A DNA stretch of 64,000 bases, from contig NC_080671.1 of assembly GCF_030247195.1 (NCBI RefSeq), positions 417,084,044 to 417,148,043 of the forward strand, given 5' to 3'. Under the pieces are notes generated by a model. That model was not told the origin of the DNA and did not search any database. It saw only the letters and a list, made by a program, of their open reading frames with translations. Both the position numbers and the translations under genes were made by a program. This DNA comes from Topomyia yanbarensis. Its lineage: Eukaryota; Arthropoda; Insecta; Diptera; Culicidae. Positions within the stretch are counted from its first letter, which is position 1, and each line of letters opens with the position of its first letter. Below, piece after piece: positions 34,089-46,202 of the stretch.

Positions 34089-37000
34089 TAATTGAGTGTA
34101 GCCATCGTCCCAGATCTCCATTGTCCCAAGATGTTTGCCAACTAGCAAGCGTCCTCTGTCGAGAAGCGCTATAAAATTCATTGTAAGCGATGGGTCTTTC
34201 ATATATTTCACCATCTAGTGCACCAATCTTGGCTAAATAATCAGGTTTCTCATTGCCCGCAATAGAGCGGGAATGGGCGGGGAGCCACACTAGGGTAAAT
34301 TTATAACATTTTCTTGATAGGTTACTCAGAGATTCTCGTATGTTTCCCAAAAAGAATGGATCGTGATTATCAATCCTCTTTGAGCGCAGAGCTGCAATTG
34401 TGCTGAGACTATCAGTGAGGATAAAGTAATGGTGTAAAGTATTAATTATTTCTGCAAGTTTGAGAGAAATTGAAATTTTTTTGTTGAAAATACCGAAACC
34501 AGTGGCCTCACTGATTCGTGGTCCATCAGTGTAAAACATTTTAAGGCAGTCTATGTGTTGAATATTTTAGGGATCTCCAGCGAGCGCAGATGATCCGGAA
34601 TTCCATGAATCTCCGCTTGCATGGACGTGTCGAAGAATAAAGTGGATTCTGGAGTATCTAGTATATTGACGTATGTGGGAACATATCTAGCAGGCGTTAT
34701 TTCTTGTGACATGTGATTGAAGTACACTGTCATGAATCTGGTTTGGGGTTGAAGCTCGACAAGTCTTTCAAAATTTCCAATTACCAGTGGGTTCATAACC
34801 TCTCATCGAATAAGTAAACGAGAGGAGAGATCCCAGAATCGGCCTTTTAAAGGAAGAACTCCCGCTAGTACTTCAAGACTCATCGTATGGGTCGACTGCA
34901 TGCAACCTAAGGCGATTCGTAAACAACGATACTGTATCCGTTCCAGTTTAATAATGTGAGCGTTCGCAGCTGAACGGAAACAGATGCACCCATATTCCAT
35001 TACTGAAAGTATTGTTGTTTTATACAATCTTATCATGTCACTTGGATGAGAACCCCACCATGATCCAGTTATTGTTCGCAGAAAATTCATCCTTTGTTGG
35101 CATTTCGTTATTAGATACCCAATGTGGCCTCCCCATGTGCCATTAGAATCGGACCAAATTCCAAGGTATTTAAGTCAGGATTTGGGCTATCGTTCTATCA
35201 ACCAACTGAAGCTGAAGCTGAGCTGGATCACGCTTTCTTGAGAAAACGACCAACTCTGTTTTCTCCGTAGAGAAATTGATGCCCAGCTTTAAAGCCCAAA
35301 TTGATAAATTATCCAAGCTATCTTGCAATTTTTGTTGTTGTAAATTTATAGCTTTTGGTCCTGTAGCAGAAACCACACCATCATCTGCAAGTTGCCTTAG
35401 AGTACATGGGCTGACAATACAATTATCAATGTCATTCACGTAAAAATTATAGAGCAGGGGGCTTAGACAAGAGTCCCATTAACATATTCTGAGTGTCGCC
35501 AAATCGCCATATGAAAAATGCATGTGCTTTTCTGACAATAAATTGTATAAATAATTATTTTATATCGGTGAAAGACCACATTGATGTAGTTTCTCCGAGA
35601 GAACATCAATGGAGACTGAGTCGAATGCTCCTATTATGTCTAAGAACACAGACGCCAACTGTTCTTTTTTTTGCGTAAGCGAATTGGATTTCTGACGAAC
35701 GTAACGCCAGGCAATCATTCGTTCCCTTTCCTCTCCGAAAACCAAACTGGGTATCTGAGAGCAAGCCGTTCGCCTCAACGCAATTGTCGAGACGTCGTAG
35801 GATAATTTTTTCCAACAATTTCCTGATGCAGGATAGCATTGCAATCGGTCGATACGAGTTATGATCGGAGGCTGGTTTTCCCGGTTTTGGAATGGCGATA
35901 ACTCTCACTTGTCTCCAGTCACGCGCGACAATGTTCTGCTCGAGAAACTTGTTGAATAAATTCAACAAGCGTCTTTTTGCTAGGTCAGGCAGATTATGCA
36001 CCAAGTTGAATTTAATTCTGTCTAGTCCCGGTGCATTATTGTTGCATGAGAGGAGTGCAATTGAAAACTCCATCATTGTTAAAGGCGAATCTATGAAATC
36101 GTTACTTGTGGGAGTATCGCGAATGATTTTCTGCGCAGGAGCAGAATCTGGACAAATTTTCTTGGCAAAATTAAATATCCAACGATTCGAAAAATCTTCG
36201 TCACGTTTCGATTCCTCATTCTTCTGGCTGTGTTTCAAAGAGTACTCATTGATGTTTCTCTTGACAAGTCATCAACGAAGCGTCTCCAATAACTAGACTT
36301 TTTGGCACGACGTATACTGTCAAATTTGTTTTGCAAAATTAAATAATTTTCAAAGTTCTTCGGTATACCCCCTTTCTGTTTCATAATTTCTTTGTAGGCA
36401 ACTTATTTAGCTTCATATGCATCAGAGCACTCTTTGTCCCACCAAGGATTAGGGGGCCGTCTATTTATTGTCATGCCAGGATTGCATTTCGTTTGGGCTT
36501 GTTCTGCTGCTTTAATAATCAAACCCGCTAGGAATTCATATTCTTCGGTAGGAGGTAGCTCTTCTGTCGAAGCAAGTGAAGTGGAAATTAATGTTTCGTA
36601 TGTTTTCCAATCAATATTTCGTGTCAAGTCATAAGGAACATTGATTGAATTCGTAAGTCCTAATTCACTGTTAATTGAAACAACGACCGGCAAATGATCG
36701 CGCTACCGTGAGGATCAGGTACAACCTTCCACGTGCAATCTAACCGAAGTGATGTCGAGCACAGAGATAGATCTAATGCACTTGGACGTGCAGGAGGTCT
36801 GGGAATGCGTGTTGTTTCGCTAGTATTTAAAACTGTCATGTTAAATTCGTCACAAACATTGTATATCCAAGAGGATCGATTATCATTGTAGAGGGAACCC
36901 TACAATACTCCGTGCGAGTTGAAGTCTCCCAGTATCAGACGCGGAGCAGCCATGGATTCCACTACCTCAAAAATTTGACGTTGTCCAATTTGAACTTTGG

Positions 37001-37510
37001 GAGGTATATATATATAGAAGCGATAGACATGTCTTTTCCTTTAACCCTCCGGAAGTCGCGCTTATGACCCACTGAACGAGCAGCCACTGGTGCGCTAAGA
37101 CGATTTCGCTAGATTTTCAGAGCAGCGTGCACTCAGTGCACTAGCGCGACTGCCGGAAGGTTAATATTCGTTTGGACAGCTACAGCCTCAATGCCAGCAA
37201 TCATGGGGGTGGTAATTCTATAGAAAGAATAGCACTTTTTAATTCCTAGAAGCACTCCTCCATACGGGGTGTCTCGGTCTAGGCGAATAATGTTGAAATC
37301 ATTTAAGTTGAAATTAATGTTTGAGGTAAGCCATGTTTCACATAGAGCAAAAGCGTCGCATTTTAAATTATGCGGTAAAATTTTTAAGGAATCTATTTCT
37401 GGTATGATACTTCTGTAATTCCACTGTAAAACAGTGATAGAGTCATTCACCTTAGGAGTTGAATTATCCACCGAGAGATATAATTGCTGCAAGGATGGGC
37501 CATTGATCAA
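34089..37510 (-). pseudogene. I-clade ORF2: endonuclease, RT and RNase H, broken
   Basis: The endonuclease starts near 37460 (VLQWNYRSIIPEID, CETWLTS, DTPYGGVLLGIKK). It resumes left of the MITE with IASIYIYLPK, LILGDFNSHG and RPPARPSALDLSL. A linker piece at 36403-36693 has NPWWDKECSDAYEAK. RT pieces are at 35606-36238 (NNNAPGLDRIKFN, AIPKPGKPASDHNSYRPI, TQFGFRRGKGTNDCL), 35560-35844 and 35170-35439 (LRQLADDGVVSA, where the catalytic motif reads LADD). RNase H is at 34100-34539 (FYTDGPRI, LTDSLSTIAALRS, VWLPAHSRSIAGNEKPD). The Y or F before ADD is replaced by L. Multiple frameshifts make it non-functional. Confidence 0.8.
37045..37160. mobile_element. TTAA MITE, copy 1 (in I-clade ORF2)
   Basis: It is 116 bp with ends CCCTCCGGAAGTCGCGC and, inverted, CCTTCCGGCAGTCGCGC. 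TTAA flanks at 37041-37044 and 37161-37164. Removing it and one TTAA rejoins the host frame as Q-T-N-I-K-G-K-D-M, matching the intact I element (TTKGKDL). Copies are at 57282-57394 and 59235-59349. TTAA targeting and CCYT ends fit a piggyBac-type element. Confidence 0.85.
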
Positions 37511-37514
37511 TCAG

Positions 37515-38775
37515 CTACTCTAAAAATGTTCTAATTGTTGGGAGGAAAGCTGAAAGTATACTCTTTAGTGGTTCAGAAATATTGAATGCTTTAAAAATCC
37601 AATCAACAATTTCAGAAAATTTCAATAATCCTACTCCCGGTTGAGGCTCAGAGGAAGTCGAAATTTTATTATTTCCAGTAATGGTGTTCTGTTTGGATTG
37701 TACATTCCCAAAACCGGGCGGAATTGACTTCGGTTTTGAACCGGAATTTGTTGGTTTTGGGCGCAGTTTATCTATTGGAGGAGAAATTTTGAGGCTCTTT
37801 CTTGGCGGTTTGGGAAAAAAAGACTGTTTTCTTTTTCTGGAACCTTTGGGTAAAACAAATGATGTACCTTCGCACTCTCCGTCAGAGTCAGACTGTTCCG
37901 AAAATAGATATGTGTAAGTGTTTTCTAGGAAGATGGGTTTAGGGGTAGCATTTTTCAACATTTCTGCATAGGAGCGCTTAGACCTCTCATTCAAGGATCG
38001 TTTAATTTATCCTCCGTAAAAATGGGGCATGCAAGGAGCTCATGCGAGTTTTCTCCGCACATTAAACATTTTTCTGAATTTTTATAGCATGTATCCTCTT
38101 GATGAGAACCTCCACATTTGCCACATCGTGCCTTATTGGAACAGTAAATGGCTGTGTGGCCAAGCTGTTTACTATTAAGGCAATTCATTACACGAGGGAT
38201 AAAAAGACGAACGAATCTTATCGATAATGACATAGTTGGGCAGCGCAGAACCAGCGAAAGTCACTCGAAATGAGTCAGACAGTCGATAAACTTTTTTATC
38301 TCCCTCGTGTGATACTGAATGCAATTGCTTGCATTCAAGTATCTTTACGTCTTTAAGTATTGGTGTCTTTGAAACGACCAACCCCATGCTTAATTTAGTC
38401 ATCAACAGTAAAACTCGATTCTGTGATGACCCCATCAATTTCAATTTCCTTTGAAGGAATATACGCTCTATATTCACGCGTAAAAAGCTCGCAAGAAGCA
38501 ATTGCATTGGCTTGTTTGAGACTGCCAACGACAATGCGTATTTTATCTTTATTAACTTTGACGATCTCTTTTACATCCGAGAATCGCGAAGTCAAATCTT
38601 TCGAAATTTGCATAATATTTAGCGTCTTTACTTTACGCCTAATAAATACAATCCATGGTCCCGTTGACGACTCTGGGTAAATTTTAATTCTAATCGGGTT
38701 TACATTTTCAGCAGAAGGCCTAGGAGGAGGGTCTGTTACTCGTTCTCCCATCTCGTCATCCATTTTACCTAGCAA
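37515..38775 (-). pseudogene. I-clade ORF1 (Gag-like), frameshifted
   Basis: Three overlapping frames carry consecutive parts. The N-terminal part has SSTGPWIVFIRRKVKTLNIM and QISKDLTSRFSDVKEI (38395-38775). The middle part has VKILECKQLHSV and FAGSALPNYVII (38175-38400). The zinc knuckles CGKCGGSHQEDTC and CLMCGENSHELLAC are at 37991-38233. The C-terminal part has RSKRSYAEMLKNATPKP and FSEIVDWIFKAFNISEPLKS (37515-37994). The order matches the intact ORF1 at 62117-63439. Confidence 0.8.
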
Positions 38776-40135
38776 GAAAAACTATCACAAAAAGGAATGA
38801 AAAATATAACTGTTATCTGCTATCTCTGAGGTGACAAAGACACCGGTAGAACACACCTCGTGTGTTACGTTGTAAACTCGGTGCCCGTTGTTTGACAATG
38901 TGACACTTGCTGTCCTTCTTCGTCGCGTTGTTTCTTCAGTAGATAAATAGGCCTACCTGCAACACTTCAAAACTCTTTCCGGTTAAGCTGCTCGTCAGTA
39001 TCACCACTACAAGCGCGCTCTCTCCGTTTCCACCACCGCGGTAGACAAATGTGGCTACCTGTGGCTTGCTGCGAAAACCCCACCCCCAGGCACGATCACT
39101 GTCAATTTCTGACACCGCGGTAGGCAAATTCGTCTACCCGCGGTTTGCTGTCAAAACACCACTTGTCGAGGATGCCGTTGACCACGCCTCCGACGTATCA
39201 ACTGTCGACTCACACTTAACAAACTGGTCTCTCTCTCTCTCTCTCTCTCTCCCACAAACACGCATACAGCGTCTCGCACTCCGTCGTTCTCTCGAGAATA
39301 AAACCTTCCACCTGGAGGCACAACCGTCTCAGCCGGTTGCAAAAACTGTTATGTACCTTAGGCTCATATTTTTCTGGTTAGAAAAACCTACGTTATGCTA
39401 AAATACAATTAAAGTTATTTAACTCTTATAAGCATAGAATAATTTCCCATTTTCTGTATTGCTGCAAAGAAAATGCTGAATGCTTTCTCCATTTAAGTGA
39501 ACAGTTTTTGTTTAAACATATGCGAAGCCTATTTCATTGTTTCAGGCGTCGATTTGTATTACCAACTCAGTCGCAACCTAATTTCGAGGAATAAGAGACC
39601 GAACGGGCGCTCTTTTCTGGAACCTATGAGAGCGTGCAGTGGTTTGGACAGGCAAAGCATTGGAATTCGGATGAAACGTTCGCGACCGCGCCTTGTTTGT
39701 TTCGTCAACTTGTCACAGTGTATGGAAAAATCTCGCGTAATTTTAGCTTTGTTGACATCAAGAATATTATCATAGTACTGAATAATATGGGAAGATATCA
39801 TTCTAGACGCAACAACATTTACATATTAGTTGAATAAAAAATTGTAAAATTTTCCATTCTTTATTTCATGAGCTGTACTTCAAAGTAAATATTTTCATCT
39901 TGAACAGTTGCAACCTGCATGGGTATTATCCATACCTGAATACAAATGAGATTGATTTGAAACAAGATTATTGGCCTTGTTTAATCATGTTGCTATTGTG
40001 ACTAACCACTTCAGCCCGTTACTTTGGCTTAAATGACAGTACGAAAGGGAGGGGGTACCCGTTCAAAATTTCATTTCATTTTAAGCGTTACAACAATGTA
40101 GAATTTTTTGAAAATCGAAATTTTATTTTATTCGC
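38776..40135. other. Intron sequence between two retroelements
   Basis: It may include the 5' UTR of the I element near 38776-39000. A perfect TC dinucleotide run lies at about 39227-39252. Near 39010-39170 two CACCGCGGTAG-GCAAAT strings about 90 bp apart form a short direct repeat. Overlapping frames at 39497-39837 have no recognisable domain. Confidence 0.35.
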
Positions 40136-43100
40136 CTAAAAAATGCTGACAGCGAGCGACGCTAACCAACGGTGTTGGGCTGTTCTGATGGTGAATATTA
40201 AGTGATTCCTCTCGTGTGGTTGAGGCAGGCTTTGGTTCGGGCCACATGATTTCCGGTTTACGTAAGAAGCTTTGCCCTGTGAACCAAACACCATCGGATT
40301 GCAGATTTGGACCACAGTTCCATTTGGTGGCTTCGTCGGCCGCATTCCATCCATCCTGAAGCCCATATATCCTGCCTTAGTATTTTTCCATGTTTAAGGA
40401 AGAAACAGATAAAGCCTAGCGGATCGAAAAAACTCATGAGTATCTTAAGCACCTCACGCTTGGTGGGAGTGTGGCCGTCTGCTAGGATTGGTTGTAGGTC
40501 ACCTCGAAGCGCGAACGTGTATGTGAACACATCATCCTTCGGTATCCAACGCATGCCGAGAACTGATTCTGCTGATTCGTTTCTCTCCAACAGTAGGTAT
40601 TTAGATCCTTCGGCTGGTGTTTCTCCAATACCGCGCAACACGTCAATTGAGTTTGATCGGAAGTTTCTTAGTTCAAACCCGCCTCTGGAGTGTACTGTTT
40701 TAACTTCTTCAATTACTTCTGTGGCCTCCTGGATAGTATGAAAGCTATCTAAGTGGTCGTCAACATAGTGCCTTTTCTGTATAGCTTCCGAGGCACGAGG
40801 ATACTGACAAGCAAACTCTGCCGCGTTGATATTTTTCACGTATTGGGCTGACGCGGGAGACCATGTTGACCCGAAAGTTGCAGCGTCCATTACGTAGATC
40901 TGCGGACGATCAGTTGGATTATCACGCCAGAGAAACCGTTGCGATTGGCGATCTTGCTCCCGTATTTTTATCTGGTGGAACATCTCCTTGATGTCTCCAC
41001 ATACGGCTATTGGAAACTGATGGAAGTGACTCAGGGCAGTAAGCAGAGGGGTCAGCAAGTCTGGTCCTTTGAGAAGTTGTGAGTTGAGTGACACGTCGTT
41101 GATCTTCGCTGCGGCATCCCATATCAACCTTACTTTACCAGGCTTTTTGGGATTAATAACGACACCCAGTGGCAAATACCAAACGCGCTTCGAACCGTGT
41201 CGTCAGCTCCACATCGCTAGCCTTATGAGTGTACCCCTTTTTCTCATATTCCGCTATCTTCTCTCGAACGCATTCTTTTAGTTGTGGATGTTTCTCCAGC
41301 TTTTTTCCAAAGACTGTAAACGGCGTTTGGCCATCGGGTAGCTATCTGGGAAATTAAAATTATCCGTCTTCCACAAAAGTCCTGTCTCAAATCCGGAACC
41401 GGTTCGCCATGTAGTATCGTTTAGCAGCCGTCTCGCTCGCTGATCTTCCTCAGATTCTATGTTTTGAACAGGATTAACAGTTGCCATGGTGTCTAGAGTG
41501 AAGTAGTCTCGCAGTTGTTCGTTCAACAAACGATCGGGATCTGTGACTGCAGCGATATGGAAATTGACGAGAGCGTTAGTAGCGTTCGCTACGCATCCGT
41601 ATATACCCCATCCGAGTCTACATTTCGCTGCGATGGGTTCTCCAGGTTGGCCTTGCCGCACTTTGAGCGGCACACCGAGGTGTAGATTGTCTAGACCGAT
41701 GAGAAGCTTTGGCTGGATAAGCTCATAGTCCTCAAGCGGAAGCCCTCGTAGATGAGGGAACATCCGTGCTAGCTCACGATACCTTAATGCTTGAGAAGGT
41801 AGGATAAGGCTAGTGACAGCGCGGGCATTAACGAGCTTGTGTCTAGTTCTACCCGAAATTCCTGCAATTTTCAATTGCACCTTTTGGGATAGTGATTCCT
41901 CACGCGTAACGTTTCCTGTCCATCTCAGAGTCAGTGGTTCTGATTGTCCGGTCACGCCTAGCTGTTCAGCGACTGTTTTTTTCTAGCAGAGTGAGTGAAG
42001 ATCCTTCATCGATGAAAGCAAAGATGGTTATGGCTCGTTCCTGCCCGTATAAGACCACTAGTATCATGCGAAAGACAGGAAACATAGTCTCGGAGGAATA
42101 AGGCACGGTTGTAGACACGTTTATTGGATAGGAAGTGGACGAAAATTGATGAAGGAGAGAGTTATGTTTAAGGCGACAATTTTCTATATTGCAGCCTTGC
42201 CATAATCGACATGGCCACTTGCCGTGACTATTCAAACAGGTCCGACACAGCCCCTTTTGTTGGACTAATTGCCAGCGCTGATCTACAGACATTGTATTGA
42301 ATTTGCTGCATTCAGCCACACGATGACCTTCGCGATCACACACAGCACATGGACGACCTGGCTTACGATTCGTAGCAAATGAGTTCGTGCTGGGAGGGGA
42401 AGACGCAGAATCGACCGAGTGAGTTTGAATATGAGCCCTTGCCCTCGGCCTCTCGCCTTTGTTAGTTGTACCGATGCATGGCAGATCAAATGTTACCTCG
42501 CTCGCCGCTGTAACCAGTCGCGACATAAAGCTGCCAAACGTCCGCAGAGTAGGCACGGCATCCCGGTTCTTGTAAACGGCCCAATCCAGTCTAAGTGATC
42601 CCGGCAGTTTTTCTGCCAGTTCCTGCATCAGTACTGGGTTTGAGAGATGACTTTCTTGTTGTGCAGCGGTGAGGTGGTCAACGAGATTTTGAACAGCTAG
42701 TCCAAACTCCATTATGGTCTCCAGCCGATCATGTCTCGGGGCTGGCACACATTTAATTTTTTTCGAGCAGCGACCGAATGAGTAGCTCCGGCCTCCCATA
42801 AAGCGTTCGCAGTATTTGAATCACATGCGGAACTCCCGACGGTAGTAGGCCGCAAGTAGCAGTCGATTGCTCGAAGCTACTAATAAAGATGGGCCAGTCT
42901 TCGGGATGTCCGCTAAACGTTGGTAATTCCTTTCCCAGTACTTGACGAGCAGCGATTTGCTGCGTACCCAGCATCGTGGGATGACCTCCGGGTCTAGCCT
43001 GAGCAGTCGGGTATGAATGTTGTTGGGGGATGGGTGATTGTACGACCAAATTAGAGGAACCATCATGTTGGTGACGGTGACTCTCGCGGTTAGAAATTGA

Positions 43101-43980
43101 TGAGAGGTGATGCGGACTTTCCCGGATTCGATCGGAATCAGTCCGCCCGTTGATCGTGCTTCCTGGTGGGTCTTTGAGGACCACCTGAGATTTCGAGCTG
43201 TTTTCGCTATTGTCTCCCGAAATCTTCCCCTTTGATCCTCCACCGTGTTGTTTATTCAGCCATGCTGATACTTTTTTCCTTCGAACTGATAATTAACCCG
43301 GGTGTCGATTCAGCCTTGCTACTCGCTGCTATTTGAAGGAGTTTTCGTTTTTGTTCCAGCGACTCCTGCCGAATCAACTGTTGCTTTGCTTGAAAGGCTT
43401 TTTCATCCTGAAGTTTCAGCTCTCGCAGCCGTTTTTCCTCCTCCATCAGCAATTTCATCTCGGCTATCTGGCGCTTCTTCTCTGCCATTTCTCGGGTCCT
43501 CAGAGCAGCTTATTCCTTAACTGCTTGTTCTTTCATCTGTTGCTCTTCCTCCAGTAATTTCATTTGTGCTTCGAGTAGAGCAGCGCGAGTGCTGGAAGTT
43601 GCACTTTCTGGTACAGGAGCCACGGTTTTCTTGCTTCTTTTCGACCCCACGCTTTTATTCGATGTTTTGGCAGTTTTCCCTTCCGGTTTTGGGGGGTTTT
43701 AGAAGCTGACGGACAGCTGCTCTAGCCGATTCACCTAACGTACACTCTTGGCAAGTGTACGGGAGCTCAGTTATTGCTTCGGTCACACCTGCACATCCCA
43801 AGTGCTCCCACGTATGGCACTGATCGCATGCGACCATGAGGACTTCGGCCGAGTCCGGTCGATTGCATCGACGACAATGGTAACCGCTGGTGTCGTGGAG
43901 TTCTTCCATCTTCCAACCCAATCCAACGTACAATATTCTTGTGGGCGCAAGTTACTGGCCAATTCTTGACAGCAAACACT
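40136..43980 (-). mobile_element. BEL/Pao retrotransposon remnant
   Basis: Minus-strand Gag-Pol parts run from about 43933 to 40140 with frameshifts and at least one internal deletion. No LTR pair was recognised at the ends, and integrase is absent. It lies inside the inferred intron of gene C. Confidence 0.75.
40140..43933 (-). pseudogene. BEL/Pao Gag-Pol polyprotein, broken
   Basis: In order: a PHD-type finger (YHCRRCNRPDSAEVLMVACDQC, HTWEHLGCAGV, YTCQEC; 43655-43933). A charged coiled coil follows (KRQIAEMKLLMEEEKRLREL; 43252-43488). Then comes the Gag core (LPTFSGHPEDWPIFISSFEQS; about 42800-42950). Zinc-binding segments are CAVCDREGHRVAEC and CRTCLNSHGKWPC (about 42200-42360). The aspartic protease has FIDEGSSLTLLE (about 41980-42010). 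RT is at 40258-41175, with PLGVVINPKKPGKVRLIWDA and YVDDHLDSF (catalytic YVDD). At the left, NAADEATKWNCGPNLQSDG directly follows RT in another frame. That motif normally precedes integrase, so the RT end and RNase H have been deleted. Confidence 0.8.
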
Positions 43981-44232
43981 TTTTTATATCGGTTAGCTTC
44001 CAGCTAACAAAAGGATTTTATTAGTCTTTTCATTCGACTGCAATTTATCGTACTACTCACAATATTGGTGATCAACCCGTAGATTGAATAAACTCCTATC
44101 AGACGATTCCACTCTAGCTAACTCGCAATATTCCGGGTTCTGGAATTCCATTTTAGGTTAGATTAGATTTAACTTAGTTAATAATTCTATGCTAGATTTA
44201 ATTCATCATTTTAATCTTCTAAATAGTACTTA

Positions 44233-44979
44233 GGGGTCATGCATAAATGACGTAGCATTTTAGGGGGTAGGGGGGTTATACCAAATTTGTGACGAAGTGT
44301 GACGAGGGGGAGGGTAGGGTCAGAAGTTGTGCGACGTAGCATGAAGCTTAAGTTTTTTTTGACGGGCATCAAAACCCATTAATTAGAGAAAACAGTTTAA
44401 TGTTCCTCCATTCCCAAGTTGCTTTTCACGAGGTTTTTTCTTTTGGTAAATTTTACTGTTCGCGAAATGGCAGGCTCGCAAAGAAATGGGAAGATTTTTC
44501 ATGCGGATTTAAATTGCCACATTAGTTAGCTAATATTGCTAACTAGTAGACTTATGTTGGTTAAATTTTCTTTCGGATTCAATCAAAGAAAATTTAGTAA
44601 TTTAGTTGAGTTTATGCTTCCTAAAATCGTTGGCAGGTGCAGGATGTGAACTTCTCTTCATGCTCTATGACATGTAAAATTCTTAACAAAACTATCCACA
44701 CTACATTTGTCATGAAATGTACTTGCTTGTAGGCAATTTGCTGTTATAATGAAAATGTTGATAAAAGTCGTCAAACATTTTGTAAGGACATGTATTTAAA
44801 AGAATTGAAAAACATATGTAATTTTTTTCATCTCATGGTCGCGTTGCGTGGGGGGGGGGGTAGGGAAATCCTACGTCATTTACAAGGGGGAGGTTTAAAT
44901 TTTGTGACCAAATGCTACGAGGGGGGAGGAAGGGGTCGAAAATCGCCAGAAAAAAGCTACGTCATTTGTGTACGGCCCC
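44233..44979. mobile_element. 747-bp MITE related to the 301-bp element
   Basis: The ends GGGGTCATGCATAAATGACG and CGTCATTTGTGTACGGCCCC are inverted with some mismatches. TTA flanks at 44230-44232 and 44980-44982. G-rich runs mirror the C-rich runs of the element at 28778. The interior is AT-rich and non-coding. Confidence 0.75.
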
Positions 44980-45690
44980 TTACTCTAACTGCTCCGATGT
45001 TTAATTGTTAAATTTAGTTTTTAAGATATATCAATATTAATTTTAAGGAAATCCAAAATAAATTTTACCGACACGTTCACTTCAGCAGCGAGCACATTTT
45101 TCTGATCTATCTCTTCCCGTCTACATGACATTGATGACATTTCTTCCCTCTTTTCGTGGTCGATTGAGAGTTGCGCCGAGTGGATGTCGACATTGCCATA
45201 ATAGGGATTTCAGTCGCAACAGTTGTCTTAAAAATGATATGTCAAAATATCGGAAGCGACAATAATGTATGTTCAAATTTTCAATTCGGCAACGCCTCTT
45301 ATGTATGTACCTTTCTGACATATCTGACATATGCCGATTTTTTCGTGCTCTACAGTGCAGTGGTGTAACCCCTTAACACATGAGTTCACATTTTCACCCG
45401 TTTCTGTAATTGTATTGTTTATAGGGATAAAATCAATGATATTGATATATGCGCAATTTAAAGATTGTGTGTCGAGATGTTAGCGCAAGCTGGGATTGCC
45501 CACGTCAAACCCATGGTCTGCTTCTTTTATTTGAGCAAAAACTTCTTCATGTTTATACAACAGAACAAAACGTTGCTCGAGTTTGGTCAGCGTCCAGGGT
45601 AATTCTACAAGAGTGAAAAAGTGCGAACATTCAGGACCACTCGACGCTATCACTGCCGACAATGAGATTCTTTAAGTAATACATCAAAAT

Positions 45691-45782
45691 GATAATTTAT
45701 GCCTAACGTACATTATGCCTAATGTATTTATGCCAAACGTAGATTATGCCTAACGTCCGTATGCCTAACGCATTTATGCTTG
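45691..45782 (+). repeat. TATGCCTAACGT minisatellite, array 1
   Basis: About six units of 12-16 bp, each a variant of TTATGCCTAACGTA. The flank AAATGATAATTTATGCC also borders array 2 (inverted, 52576-52672). Confidence 0.75.
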
Positions 45783-45829
45783 ATTAAAACACTAGACTGC
45801 CCAGAAAAAAAAAATTGTTGAAAATTTTA

Positions 45830-46130
45830 TAAACCCAATCCTGAATAGATTACTAGTGCCACCAGGAGTCTCTGATCTAAATTTGAATCAAATCGAACAA
45901 GCCCAGTTACCGGACAAACGTGTTCGAAGTTAGCCTGGGATTTAAAAAAAAAAACATGAGTAAGGCCCCCTAACTTGCATTTTCACCGCTAAGTGACAGT
46001 ATATATCTCAGTTCATCACTGCAAATGCAAATGAGAAACTACAACTACAACTTTGTCGAAGACTGCAAATCAATCCAACTTCCTTTCAGAGAAAGTGATA
46101 GAATATGGATATATTCACGAGAATTACTGG
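45830..46130 (-). repeat. Repeat family B, copy 2 (inverted)
   Basis: On the minus strand it reads TTAGCGGTGAAAATGCAAGTT, then a GAACACGTTTGTCCGGTAACT block and ACTCCTGGTGGCACTAG. This parallels 48360-48520. Together with copy 3 it flanks the RTE copy as an inverted pair. Confidence 0.55.
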
Positions 46131-46202
46131 AAAATGCTAGTTCTAGAATGTCGTAGAAGATACCAATTTTCTAACTCTTTCTGTTGAAGTTTTTTTATTT
46201 AT

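Larger units (their letters stand above)
34089..38775 (-). mobile_element. I-clade LINE, minus strand, decayed (upstream half)
   Basis: ORF1 lies at 37515-38775 and ORF2 at 34089-37510, with the remainder at 29330-29770 beyond an insertion. A 116-bp TTAA MITE interrupts the endonuclease. Proteins are related to the I element at 61.8-64 kb but diverged, so they are different subfamilies. The 5' UTR limit beyond 38775 is not clear. Confidence 0.75.

Noticed and set aside
39227..39252. TC dinucleotide run as a regulatory element
   Set aside because: An ordinary microsatellite in intron sequence with no promoter nearby.
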